A DNA stretch of 53,506 nt from a virus, in IMG/VR virus record IMGVR_UViG_3300044618_002464, positions 1-53,506 of that record; one strand, 5' to 3'. Both the position numbers and the translations under genes were made by a program. Positions within the stretch are counted from its first letter, which is position 1. Each line of letters begins with the position of its first letter. Of the stretch, positions 17,074-24,428 are shown piece by piece. The notes beneath the pieces are model-generated. The model saw only the letters and a program-made list of their open reading frames with translations, had not been told where the DNA came from and did not search any database.

Positions 17074-17649
17074 ATGTCAACAATTCAAAATAATCAAATT
17101 AATTTATATTTTTTAGATATATTAAATCAGTTTGCAGATAACAAAGTAAGAAAAAGCTCAGCAATAAAGCAAATGTTATCAGTTATTGATTTATTAAAAG
17201 ATCATCAGAATTTTAAAAGTTTTGAAATCTTGAAAAGCAAAAAATCTTTTTATGAATTTGTTCACTATCCTGAATTAATTCAAAGTGTTTATCGTGAAAT
17301 CAGTATTTACCATACATTTTTTGATTCTTTTTTCTGCAGAGGTTTACCAGTTATTAAATTTGACTTCAAACATTCTGATCAAATATGTATTTTGTTTTAT
17401 AGTCAGTTTAGACAATCAAAAACATATTTTTTAGCAATATTTAATAAATCTTTAGATGCAACAGGTTTTTTGTCAATGAAAATAAAAGATATTGAATCAT
17501 CATTAACTACCAGATATTTACCACAATTTGAAAAGTTTTTATTAGATTCTGAATATCCTTTGAATGTTTCCAAAGAAAATCATAACAATGAAACAGCAAT
17601 GATTGATTCAAGTATATTGAATTTATTAAAATTGGATTCTGCATATTAA
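17074..17649 (+). CDS. Unknown early protein (191 aa)
   Basis: It begins at ATG 17074 after ATAGGAAATTA. No domain is recognised. The N-terminal third is helical, and the middle contains aromatic-rich strands (YHTFFDSFFCRGLPVIKFDF). It is bounded by hairpins on both sides, so it may be transcribed by readthrough only or from an unseen promoter. Confidence 0.6.
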   Translation: MSTIQNNQINLYFLDILNQFADNKVRKSSAIKQMLSVIDLLKDHQNFKSFEILKSKKSFYEFVHYPELIQSVYREISIYHTFFDSFFCRGLPVIKFDFKHSDQICILFYSQFRQSKTYFLAIFNKSLDATGFLSMKIKDIESSLTTRYLPQFEKFLLDSEYPLNVSKENHNNETAMIDSSILNLLKLDSAY

Positions 17650-17665
17650 TGGTTATATGGCAAGT

Positions 17666-17687
17666 GGTTGGTGAGTTATCACCAATC
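17666..17687 (+). terminator. Terminator-like hairpin
   Basis: GGTTGGTGA pairs with TCACCAATC (one G-T pair) around a GTTA loop. A weak T-rich tail AACTTATTTATT follows. It lies after the 191-aa gene. Confidence 0.55.
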
Positions 17688-17730
17688 AACTTATTTATTA
17701 AAAAATCAATACATTTAAAGGTATATTAAC

Positions 17731-18426
17731 ATGAAAACAATGAATCATGGTAATGACTGCTTTTGTATGCTTTGCAAAGCTAACATAAGAAACAATAAAG
17801 AAATCAGTGCATTAAAAAGAGAAATAAAGCTATTGAATCAACATTTAAAGTATAAAGATAATTTGATCGATAATTTATTGATCAGATTAAACCAATATCA
17901 AGATTATTCAATCAATCAAGATAAATGGAATAAAGAATATTTTCATCAATTGATAGAAAAAGAATTGATCATTAGACAGCAGAATTCTATTAATGGAAAC
18001 AAGTTATTATTACCAAGTATTGCCATAAGAAAAAGAAAGTACAGTAAAACAGAAAAAGAAAAGCATAAAACATTAAAAACTTATTTTGAAGTGTACATTA
18101 GATTATGTGATTTTATTGTAGAGGAATATTTTCAGAAAAAAGAGGTTTATATTCAATATAAAGATCATTGCTTATATTTATCTTTAAACCCCACTTTGGG
18201 ATATTATAAAGTCAATATCACTAAAAACGGAAACAGGCCATCTTATTCATGTGTTTTTTCTGGTTTGCTTGGTGAGTATGCAGAAGATTTTAAATTTGAA
18301 GATTCTTTAAATTATCGATTAAAAAAATCTGATATCAAGTTTCAAGACAATCAAATTATATTAGATTTGAATCAACAGATCAATTTAAAAAATAAAAACA
18401 TCATTGAAAACACTGATAAACATTGA
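17731..18426 (+). CDS. Unknown protein with Cys motif and coiled coil (231 aa)
   Basis: Residues 10-15 read CFCMLC and may bind a metal. A coiled coil follows (about 22-60, ALKREIKLLNQHLKYKDNL). A basic linker (IRKRKYSKTEKEKHK) and a beta-rich C-terminal domain complete it. No known family. The gene ends 38 nt before P3. Confidence 0.6.
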   Translation: MKTMNHGNDCFCMLCKANIRNNKEISALKREIKLLNQHLKYKDNLIDNLLIRLNQYQDYSINQDKWNKEYFHQLIEKELIIRQQNSINGNKLLLPSIAIRKRKYSKTEKEKHKTLKTYFEVYIRLCDFIVEEYFQKKEVYIQYKDHCLYLSLNPTLGYYKVNITKNGNRPSYSCVFSGLLGEYAEDFKFEDSLNYRLKKSDIKFQDNQIILDLNQQINLKNKNIIENTDKH

Positions 18427-18464
18427 TGTCATTAAATAATAACGATTTAATTGGTAAAATAAAT

Positions 18465-18494
18465 TTGACTAATTAAACCAAGAAACGATATTAT
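18465..18494 (+). promoter_or_regulatory. Early promoter P3 (TTGACT-18-TATTAT)
   Basis: TTGACT at 18465 and TATTAT at 18489 are separated by 18 bp, with the conserved GGTAAAATAAAT upstream and TTCTTATGTGAATG downstream, as at P1. It drives the J-domain gene. Confidence 0.82.
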
Positions 18495-18536
18495 TTCTTA
18501 TGTGAATGTTTAATAAATCTTGAAAGGAAATAAAAA

Positions 18537-19034
18537 ATGATGAATTTACTAAATGCTGAAAAAATCTTCGGTTTAACAAAAGGTATTTACACTGCAAAAA
18601 ACATAAAAGAAATTTTCAGAAAGTTAGCAAAAGAAAATCACCCAGACAAAGGTGGCAATGTAGAAACAATGCAATTGATAAATCAAGCATACAATGATTT
18701 TTCAAAATATTTTATAAACAATGCTGAATATGTTGTCAAAAATGATCAAGAAAATCACAGCATCAACCTTGAATTCATTAATGAATTAAAGTCAATGACA
18801 GGTATTGTAATTGAAATAGTGAATTATTGGGTATGGTTAACTGGTAATACCTTTGCATATAAAGATCAACTAAAGATTCTTGGTTTTAGATACAGTGGTG
18901 GTAAAAAAGCATGGTATTGGGCTCCTGATCTGTCAGAAAAGAAAAAAAGAGGAACTTTATCATTGAAAAATATTAGAAACAAATATGGTAGCAAAATCAT
19001 TGAAACAGAATCAGCTAAATTATTAACAGCTTAA
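18537..19034 (+). CDS. J-domain (DnaJ-like) protein (165 aa)
   Basis: Residues 1-60 form a J domain: helix II (IKEIFRKLAKENHPDKGG), the HPD tripeptide at 35-37, and helix III (ETMQLINQAYNDFSKYF). J domains stimulate the ATPase of Hsp70/DnaK. The C-terminal part lacks the zinc and peptide-binding domains of DnaJ and instead has WVWLTGNTFAYKDQLKILGF and KKAWYWAP, a module seen in small phage and plasmid J proteins. It probably redirects host DnaK during replication or morphogenesis. The gene has its own promoter P3 and terminator, suggesting high early expression. Confidence 0.88.
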   Translation: MMNLLNAEKIFGLTKGIYTAKNIKEIFRKLAKENHPDKGGNVETMQLINQAYNDFSKYFINNAEYVVKNDQENHSINLEFINELKSMTGIVIEIVNYWVWLTGNTFAYKDQLKILGFRYSGGKKAWYWAPDLSEKKKRGTLSLKNIRNKYGSKIIETESAKLLTA

Positions 19035-19036
19035 TC

Positions 19037-19068
19037 AATTCGGTGGAAATCCACCGAATTAAATTTTT
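19037..19068 (+). terminator. Rho-independent terminator
   Basis: AATTCGGTGG and CCACCGAATT make a perfect 10-bp stem with an AAAT loop (19037-19060). AAATTTTT follows. It starts 2 nt after the J-domain stop. Confidence 0.85.
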
Positions 19069-19093
19069 AAACTTTTACTTTAAAAGGAAAATC

Positions 19094-19261
19094 ATGAAAA
19101 AATCAGAAACAATTGATGAATTAAAAATTCAAATACAAGAATTAAGTGAATTATTTGAAAATGAAACATGGTGGGATTCTGCAAATGCAAAATTTCAAAA
19201 AAGAACATTAAAAGCATTATTAGTTTTATTAAAATTTTGTTTAAAAGGAAATCAAAAATGA
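19094..19261 (+). CDS. Small helical protein (55 aa)
   Basis: ATG 19094 follows TTTAAAAGGAAAATC, and in-frame upstream starts lie inside the terminator. The protein is helical (ELKIQIQELSELFENE) and basic at the end. It overlaps the next gene by 4 nt (ATGA). Function unknown. Confidence 0.55.
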   Translation: MKKSETIDELKIQIQELSELFENETWWDSANAKFQKRTLKALLVLLKFCLKGNQK

Positions 19262-19602
19262 TTATGAAGCACAGCGAATTATTAGAAAAATTTGAAGTAT
19301 TATTAACTTTATTGGGTTTCAGTGATTATGATTGCAACCTTGATAAAGTTTTAATGAATTATGATCATGCTGTAATATTACCAAATGTTTTATATAAAGC
19401 AAAAATATCAAGAGATGTTATAAATTGGGATACATCAGATGTTACTTTAATTTATTCTACTTCTAGTTTATATGGTCCTAGTTATTATGTTAATTTGGTG
19501 GATCAATTGGTTACAAAAAAAGTCATTACTGATTTAAAAGACATTGAATTAATAAAAAAATTCAAAGTAAGTGTTTACAGTAAACTAAAAAAGAAAATAT
19601 AA
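19258..19602 (+). CDS. Unknown protein (114 aa)
   Basis: I start it at ATG 19258 in the ATGA overlap, behind TTTAAAAGGAAATC. An upstream in-frame reading overlaps the 55-aa gene too far. It is an alpha/beta protein with a basic C-terminus (KFKVSVYSKLKKKI). No family recognised. Confidence 0.55.
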   Translation: MIMKHSELLEKFEVLLTLLGFSDYDCNLDKVLMNYDHAVILPNVLYKAKISRDVINWDTSDVTLIYSTSSLYGPSYYVNLVDQLVTKKVITDLKDIELIKKFKVSVYSKLKKKI

Positions 19603-19604
19603 AA

Positions 19605-19898
19605 ATGTGGAAAAAAATCTATATTCAGACAAAAGATATTCATATGGCCACTGACAGAGCAGCATTAATAAAACTACCTAAAAAATCTATTTACAGGGAT
19701 TATAAATTTTGGTGGGGTGGTTCATTGATAATTAAAGATAAATTCAGTCATCAATGGATATTGAGCTATAAAGATGAATTTGATGTTAAGTTGATTAAAG
19801 ATAAAAATAAAGATGATTATTTAATGTTTAAAGCCAGTGAAATCATGTCTTTTTTTGATCATGTGATTCCGTATGGTAAAATAAATTTGACTAATTAA
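19605..19898 (+). CDS. Unknown protein whose 3' end carries promoter P4 (97 aa)
   Basis: It starts 2 nt after the preceding stop. The protein is basic and rich in aromatic residues (YRDYKFWWGGSLIIKD). The last codons (GKINLTN and the stop) are encoded by the conserved promoter block around 19874-19898, so the promoter element forms the end of the gene. Function unknown. Confidence 0.55.
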   Translation: MWKKIYIQTKDIHMATDRAALIKLPKKSIYRDYKFWWGGSLIIKDKFSHQWILSYKDEFDVKLIKDKNKDDYLMFKASEIMSFFDHVIPYGKINLTN

Positions 19899-19916
19899 AA
19901 GATAATATGATAATAT
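19887..19916 (+). promoter_or_regulatory. Early promoter P4 (TTGACT-18-TAATAT)
   Basis: TTGACT at 19887 and TAATAT at 19911 are 18 bp apart. The -35 and its upstream block lie inside the end of the 97-aa gene. TTCTTGTGTGAATG follows, as in P1 and P3. Confidence 0.82.
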
Positions 19917-19964
19917 TTCTTGTGTGAATGAGTGAATTTAATAACCTTGAAAGGAAACAACAAA

Positions 19965-20153
19965 ATGATCAAATATGAAGATGCTTATTTTTATTACAAC
20001 TTATTAACAACAAAAGCTAAAAAAATGTTCAAGTTTAAAGATGTTGCAAGAAAATGGGAATCTGAACAAATTGCATCTGTGATCTTTGATTTTGATTTTG
20101 ATATCAGCATGAAAAAATTTATCACAGGTTTGAATAACACAGCTCTTAATTAA
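19965..20153 (+). CDS. Small unknown early protein (62 aa)
   Basis: ATG 19965 follows CCTTGAAAGGAAACAACAAA. It is alone between P4 and a terminator, so likely highly expressed. The sequence has a basic middle (KAKKMFKFKDVARKWE) and an acidic stretch (FDFDFDISM). Function unknown. Confidence 0.6.
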   Translation: MIKYEDAYFYYNLLTTKAKKMFKFKDVARKWESEQIASVIFDFDFDISMKKFITGLNNTALN

Positions 20154-20165
20154 TGAACAGGGTTT

Positions 20166-20193
20166 GTTAGTTTTCCCAAAAAACTAACTTTTT
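20166..20193 (+). terminator. Rho-independent terminator
   Basis: GTTAGTTTT and AAAACTAAC pair perfectly (9 bp) around CCCAA. TTTTT follows at 20189-20193. Confidence 0.85.
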
Positions 20194-20217
20194 ATAAACT
20201 TTGAAAGGAAACATAAA

Positions 20218-20652
20218 ATGACACAAAAATTAGATTTAACAAAAGTAATTATTCCGTATATAAGAAAACGAGTGCCAGCATATGACACAACATCAATTTA
20301 TTATTCTTATATTCACAACAATTATACAGAAGCTAATTACATTAATTTTTATATTGGTGCTGAATTGATTAAAGATTTAAACATCACGATTGCAGATCGG
20401 TTTATGTTTGCACATGATGGAAGTAATAAAAACAAATGGCATTTAATCATTACAAAAAATCAAGGCGTTCAAGTTAAATTAAATAAAACAGAAAATGGCT
20501 TAGTTATTGTTACCAACCCATTCATTCATAAAAACACAAAAATGAATAAAATAGAATATGCAGAAATTTCAATTATAAACAACAAAAATCAAAGAGTTTT
20601 ATCTTTTGAAGTAAAAGATTGTGATAATGATTTAAAAAGAATTGAAGCATGA
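20218..20652 (+). CDS. Unknown beta-rich protein (144 aa)
   Basis: It begins at ATG 20218 behind CTTTGAAAGGAAACATAAA. Most of it looks like beta strands (KWHLIITKNQGVQVKLNK). It overlaps the pentapeptide-repeat gene by 4 nt (ATGA), so the two are coupled and may work together. No family recognised. Confidence 0.6.
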   Translation: MTQKLDLTKVIIPYIRKRVPAYDTTSIYYSYIHNNYTEANYINFYIGAELIKDLNITIADRFMFAHDGSNKNKWHLIITKNQGVQVKLNKTENGLVIVTNPFIHKNTKMNKIEYAEISIINNKNQRVLSFEVKDCDNDLKRIEA

Positions 20653-21512
20653 TTATTTCATTAAATTATATTTATCATCAATTGGCAAGATCAGATAAAA
20701 GATTTGAATCTAAATGTATTGCACATGAAACATTGATTAATCTTGATCTTTCATATTGTGAATTTGTTGATTGTACTTTTGATGATTTGTACATTGAAAG
20801 TTGCAATTTTCATTTAACAGAATTTATAAATTGTACTTTTAAAAACTCGAGAATTACTGAAAGCTGTGATTTTTTCAATACTGCTTTTAAAAATACGACT
20901 TTCATTGAATGTAATATTAAAGCTAACCTTTCTACAGCTTCATTTAAAGATGTTATTGCAGAAGATTCTGAAATATTGTCAACTGATGCTGATACTTTAG
21001 ATGAAACAGATAACATCATTCATATTGATACTACAATAAAATATACAGGACTTAGTGGCAAAACTGGTGCCGATGATGATGATGATGATGACAGTGAAGA
21101 TGATGAAAAAGAAAATTTAATCATAACTAAAAAAGCAATATTTCTTTTTAATAAATTAACAAGTGGCCAGTATATCAAAAATGCAACTTGTTTGTGGGAA
21201 CTGTCAGAAGATGAGCATCATAATTTAATAAAATGGTGTATAGAGTTTTCTAATTTTTGTATTATAGATTTTGATTCATGTTATGCAGTAGATTCAAGAA
21301 TCAATATATACATCATTGATAATGATCATTTAACAACTGTAGAGGGCCATAGATTACCAATCTATAAAATCAATGACAGATACAGCATATATATTGCTAT
21401 AAATTCAATGAACAAACATTTAACACTGTATAACAAATTGTATCAAGCATACACTGTTTATGATGGCTGGAATGATCATCAATTAAAAGAAATATTTTTA
21501 AAAACATTATAA
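20649..21512 (+). CDS. Pentapeptide-repeat protein (287 aa)
   Basis: Residues about 26-112 follow the five-residue rule with Phe/Leu/Ile at the centre and small or Cys residues outside, for example LDLSYCEFVDCTFDDLYIES. This builds a right-handed quadrilateral beta helix. A run of Asp follows (about 143-150) and then an unrelated C-terminal domain (160-287). Some pentapeptide proteins mimic DNA and bind gyrase (Qnr, MfpA). A gyrase- or host-directed role is possible but not shown. The repeat is degenerate and Cys-rich. Confidence 0.75.
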   Translation: MIISLNYIYHQLARSDKRFESKCIAHETLINLDLSYCEFVDCTFDDLYIESCNFHLTEFINCTFKNSRITESCDFFNTAFKNTTFIECNIKANLSTASFKDVIAEDSEILSTDADTLDETDNIIHIDTTIKYTGLSGKTGADDDDDDDSEDDEKENLIITKKAIFLFNKLTSGQYIKNATCLWELSEDEHHNLIKWCIEFSNFCIIDFDSCYAVDSRINIYIIDNDHLTTVEGHRLPIYKINDRYSIYIAINSMNKHLTLYNKLYQAYTVYDGWNDHQLKEIFLKTL

Positions 21513-21523
21513 AAGGAATCAAG

Positions 21524-21823
21524 ATGAAACTAACCGGATTTGAACAAAATGCAGAAACAGTTTTAGATGTTACTGACGATTTTATTGCAAACATAAAAGA
21601 AATGAATTTTAATTTAGATATAAAAATTAAAAGGTTATCACTTAAATATTGGGGTATATTCTTTAGGGGTAAACAAACAATTTTTATTCATTGTTCACCA
21701 ATGTTAGTAATATCAGAATTAAATAAATTATTGACTAAAGAAATTAAATTTGTTGGTAGCTTTGATATAGAAAAAGTTGACAAAAAAGCAGAAGAGATTA
21801 AATGCAAGATAAAATATTATTAA
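21524..21823 (+). CDS. Unknown protein (99 aa)
   Basis: The gene starts at ATG 21524 after AAAAGGAATCAAG, 11 nt beyond the pentapeptide-repeat gene, so they share a transcript. It is a basic alpha/beta protein with a C-terminal Lys-rich helix. No family recognised. Confidence 0.55.
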   Translation: MKLTGFEQNAETVLDVTDDFIANIKEMNFNLDIKIKRLSLKYWGIFFRGKQTIFIHCSPMLVISELNKLLTKEIKFVGSFDIEKVDKKAEEIKCKIKYY

Positions 21824-21830
21824 AAGAAAA

Positions 21831-21851
21831 GACAGTTAAAAAATAACTGTC
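21831..21851 (+). terminator. Terminator-like hairpin
   Basis: GACAGTTA and TAACTGTC form an 8-bp stem around AAAAA. Only TTCTAG follows, so termination may be inefficient. Confidence 0.5.
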
Positions 21852-21865
21852 TTCTAGTGAAATTA

Positions 21866-21926
21866 TTCTTGAAAGGAAACAAAAACACTAAAGATATTAT
21901 ATCTTATTTATAGGAAAAACACAAAT
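21866..21926 (+). other. Orphan ribosome-binding leader without a start codon
   Basis: CTTGAAAGGAAACAAAAA (from about 21868) is the standard translation leader, but the next ATG is 40 nt away. That ATG has its own site, TATAGGAAAAAC. Between them is the palindrome AAGATATTATATCTT. It looks like the remnant of a deleted small gene or an insertion between leader and gene. Confidence 0.5.
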
Positions 21927-22211
21927 ATGATTACAAGCGAAAAGCCAACTCAGAAAAAAGATTATATGGATTTTTTGACTTTGCTATTAATGAACAATGA
22001 AAAAGTACCAAAAAAACTTATTAATGTTTTTTGTTATATTTTTGAAAGAGGCCATTTAAACACAACTTTGTTATTTCTGCAGAAGCAGATTAATATTTCA
22101 AAGCCAACTTTATTAGAATGTTTAAATCTTTTGGAAAGGTATAGAATCATAACTAAAAAAGCAAAATGTGGCACAAAAAATGGAACAGTCATTGAATACA
22201 TAAAAAAATAA
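21927..22211 (+). CDS. Winged-helix DNA-binding protein (94 aa)
   Basis: Residues 35-90 have a winged-helix pattern: a first helix (KLINVFCYIFERG), a scaffold helix, the recognition helix ISKPTLLECLNLLERYRIITK and a wing (KCGTKNGTVIEYIKK). This is like small phage regulators and replication-initiator N-terminal domains. It ends 9 nt before P5, so it could control early transcription. Confidence 0.65.
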   Translation: MITSEKPTQKKDYMDFLTLLLMNNEKVPKKLINVFCYIFERGHLNTTLLFLQKQINISKPTLLECLNLLERYRIITKKAKCGTKNGTVIEYIKK

Positions 22212-22220
22212 TAAATATTT

Positions 22221-22250
22221 TTGACTAATTAAAAAAGAATACGATAATAT
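22221..22250 (+). promoter_or_regulatory. Early promoter P5 (TTGACT-18-TAATAT)
   Basis: TTGACT at 22221 and TAATAT at 22245 are 18 bp apart, with AATTAAAA after the -35 as in P2-P4. The upstream block is diverged (ATAATAAATATT). It reads into the XRE-like gene and probably the recombination genes. Confidence 0.78.
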
Positions 22251-22276
22251 TGTAAAGTGAGGGTTTAAATTACAAA

Positions 22277-22438
22277 ATGAATAAAAACGATAACAACATA
22301 AATATATTTGAATTAATAATTGAAGGAGGGATACAGCAACTAATAGAACAAACACAAAAAAATAAACAAGATGATTATAACTGGGTTATAGATTTTAACA
22401 ACATAGAAAAGGAAACAAAAAATGAAAAAAAAGAATAG
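22277..22438 (+). CDS. Small acidic protein (53 aa)
   Basis: ATG 22277 lies about 20 nt after the expected P5 start, with no clear Shine-Dalgarno sequence, so it may be translated from a short leader. The product is polar with ELIIEGGIQQLIEQTQ in the middle. It overlaps the next gene by 17 nt and contains its ribosome binding site, as a leader gene would. Its reality is moderately supported. Confidence 0.45.
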   Translation: MNKNDNNINIFELIIEGGIQQLIEQTQKNKQDDYNWVIDFNNIEKETKNEKKE

Positions 22439-22844
22439 TTTAATAGACACATCAGAATTAAAAGATTGTGAAGTAACTGCAAAAAAAAATCTTATATTGT
22501 CATTATTTGAAAAAAAATTGATAAAAGAAACTAAAGTCAATTTAGCAGTGCATGATTTCAATTTAAATGAAGTAACAAATGATGAATTTTTTAAAGCAAT
22601 TGGTGGCATATTTAAAGATAAAAGAAAGGGTTTGAAATTATCAATTAGAACTGTTTCAGAATTATTAAATATACATTCCGGTTGCATTATTAAATTTGAA
22701 CAAGGGAAAACCAAAATAAATATTTTAAATTTACTATCATTGATGAATTTGTTAAATATTTCTTTGAATATTTCTTTAAACACATCAACACTAACTGATT
22801 CTATTAATAAAGTAGAAACGGTTTTTGAAGCTGAAAACAATTAA
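22422..22844 (+). CDS. XRE-type helix-turn-helix protein (140 aa)
   Basis: Residues about 66-118 carry an XRE pattern: FKDKRKGLKLSIRTVSELL, then NIHSGCIIKFEQGKTKINILNL, with the 'sv..iE.Gk....l..l..l...L' signature. The N-terminal half is Lys-rich and of unknown fold. It is probably a transcription regulator of the early or recombination operon. Its leader is AAAAGGAAACAAAAA. Confidence 0.7.
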   Translation: MKKKNSLIDTSELKDCEVTAKKNLILSLFEKKLIKETKVNLAVHDFNLNEVTNDEFFKAIGGIFKDKRKGLKLSIRTVSELLNIHSGCIIKFEQGKTKINILNLLSLMNLLNISLNISLNTSTLTDSINKVETVFEAENN

Positions 22845-22877
22845 TATAATTTTTAAACTTTGAAAGGAAACAGAAAA

Positions 22878-23198
22878 ATGAAAACACAAAAACAATTAAA
22901 AAATGAATTTATTGGATTTACTGCATTAGCATTAATAATTGAAGTTGATATTGCATTAAGTGTCATTTATTATGCTCATCACAATCCTTTTATATATTAT
23001 TACTTTTTATATCATAAAAATGTAGTTTCAATGTTATGTAATTTTTTAATCATAAGTGCAGTAATTTATACAACAATAAAAGTTACAAATAAAATGGCTT
23101 ATTTTATGTTTAAATTTGAAAAAATAATATTCAAAAAATACAAATCCATTCAAAAAAGTTTTAATAAAAATATTATTCATGCTCATTTAAGAGGTTAA
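22878..23198 (+). CDS. Two-pass membrane protein (106 aa)
   Basis: ATG 22878 follows TTTGAAAGGAAACAGAAAA. Two hydrophobic helices are clear (about 12-34 and 52-75), followed by a basic cytoplasmic-type tail (FKKYKSIQKSFNKN). Function unknown. Confidence 0.6.
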   Translation: MKTQKQLKNEFIGFTALALIIEVDIALSVIYYAHHNPFIYYYFLYHKNVVSMLCNFLIISAVIYTTIKVTNKMAYFMFKFEKIIFKKYKSIQKSFNKNIIHAHLRG

Positions 23199-23206
23199 AG
23201 TCAATC

Positions 23207-23317
23207 ATGGTAGAAGATAAATTTGGAAGTTTAGAATTATTGCTGTTAATTGCAATAGTATTTTTTATAATAAAATTATTCACAAAAAAGGAAAACGATA
23301 AAAATGAAAGTAAATAA
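23207..23317 (+). CDS. Small membrane peptide (36 aa)
   Basis: ATG 23207 opens a short frame with one hydrophobic segment (LLLLIAIVFFIIKLF) and a charged tail. It overlaps the exonuclease gene start by 14 nt, the same architecture as the 53-aa gene at 14817. There is only GAGG 13 nt upstream. Confidence 0.45.
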   Translation: MVEDKFGSLELLLLIAIVFFIIKLFTKKENDKNESK

Positions 23318-24413
23318 AGGTACATACTTTGAACATGTTGATTTGATTTCTGGGTCTGACACCTGGAAAGATTTCAGAAAAGATAAAATGGGTGCAACTG
23401 ATCTTTCTCTATCAGTAACAGTAAATGTTAAATCTGCTGTAAAAACCAAAGTATCTGATAATTTTGGTGGAAACCGGTTTACATTATGGGGGCAGTATAG
23501 AGAGCCAATAATCAGAGAATATTTAAATGATTATTTGGATATATCAACATCATCAACAGTTATATCTCATTTAAACAATGAAAAAATCATTGCCAGTTTA
23601 GATGGTATTGATGATATAAAAAAATACATTCTTGAAATAAAAACTACAAAATATTTATTGATGGGAAACAATGAAAATCAATTGATTATGTTGCAAGACT
23701 ATATTAAAAAGTGGGCTCAACAAATCAGTCATCAATATTATATTTTAAATGATTCTGAGTATAAAGTGTTACTGGCCATTGAATGTTATCAAGATAACAG
23801 TGATTTTGCTACTTCATTTAAACCATTAGAGTTATTAGTTTTTGAATGCAATATAAATAATGGTTGCTTCAATGTTCAATTAAAGCACAGGTTTGAAATA
23901 GATGAAACACATGACAATAACGGATACTATCCTGAAGTAATTTCAACTAATTTAATTGAAAAACCTTTTAATGAAATTAATAAAAATTATTCAGTAATGT
24001 TAAAAGAAGTTTGGAATGAAATCTGTCAAGAGTTTTTAGACCTATTATCACAAAGAACAAATTCATCAGAACAGATTAATGAAATAGATGAGTTATTAGC
24101 AAGTTACAGCAATTACACTAATATGATTAATGAGTTTCAAGAAAAATGTGATGAGATAAAACTTCAATTACAAAAAAAATTCCTGTCAGAACACAAAAAA
24201 ACATATTTTAGTAAAGTTGGTTCAATTGAAGTAAAAATCAGAAAAACACCAGTAACAGAAAAAAAATTAGTTGATTTATTAAACAATCAAGGTGTTTTAT
24301 TGAATTCATTGAACGAGTCTTATTATGAAAGAAAGTTGAATATTAAAAAAGTTTTAGAGGATTTTAAAATAGAACAGCCAGTAACAGAAACATTTAACAT
24401 TGAAACATTTTAA
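23304..24413 (+). CDS. YqaJ/lambda-exonuclease-type recombinase nuclease (369 aa)
   Basis: This is a PD-(D/E)XK 5'-3' exonuclease that resects double-stranded DNA for single-strand annealing. It has MGATDLSLSV (29-38), GQYREPIIREY with Glu67, IASLDGID with Asp100, and LEIKTTKY with Glu111 and Lys113. This order of conserved residues is the YqaJ core. The C-terminal part (230-330) is helical. It directly precedes the ERF annealase, the usual exonuclease-annealase pair. Confidence 0.88.
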   Translation: MKVNKGTYFEHVDLISGSDTWKDFRKDKMGATDLSLSVTVNVKSAVKTKVSDNFGGNRFTLWGQYREPIIREYLNDYLDISTSSTVISHLNNEKIIASLDGIDDIKKYILEIKTTKYLLMGNNENQLIMLQDYIKKWAQQISHQYYILNDSEYKVLLAIECYQDNSDFATSFKPLELLVFECNINNGCFNVQLKHRFEIDETHDNNGYYPEVISTNLIEKPFNEINKNYSVMLKEVWNEICQEFLDLLSQRTNSSEQINEIDELLASYSNYTNMINEFQEKCDEIKLQLQKKFLSEHKKTYFSKVGSIEVKIRKTPVTEKKLVDLLNNQGVLLNSLNESYYERKLNIKKVLEDFKIEQPVTETFNIETF

Positions 24414-24428
24414 AAAAGGAAACAGCAA

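Noticed and set aside
22422-22844. Lysogeny repressor and temperate lifestyle
   Set aside because: The XRE-like protein alone is not enough. There is no integrase, excisionase or attachment site.
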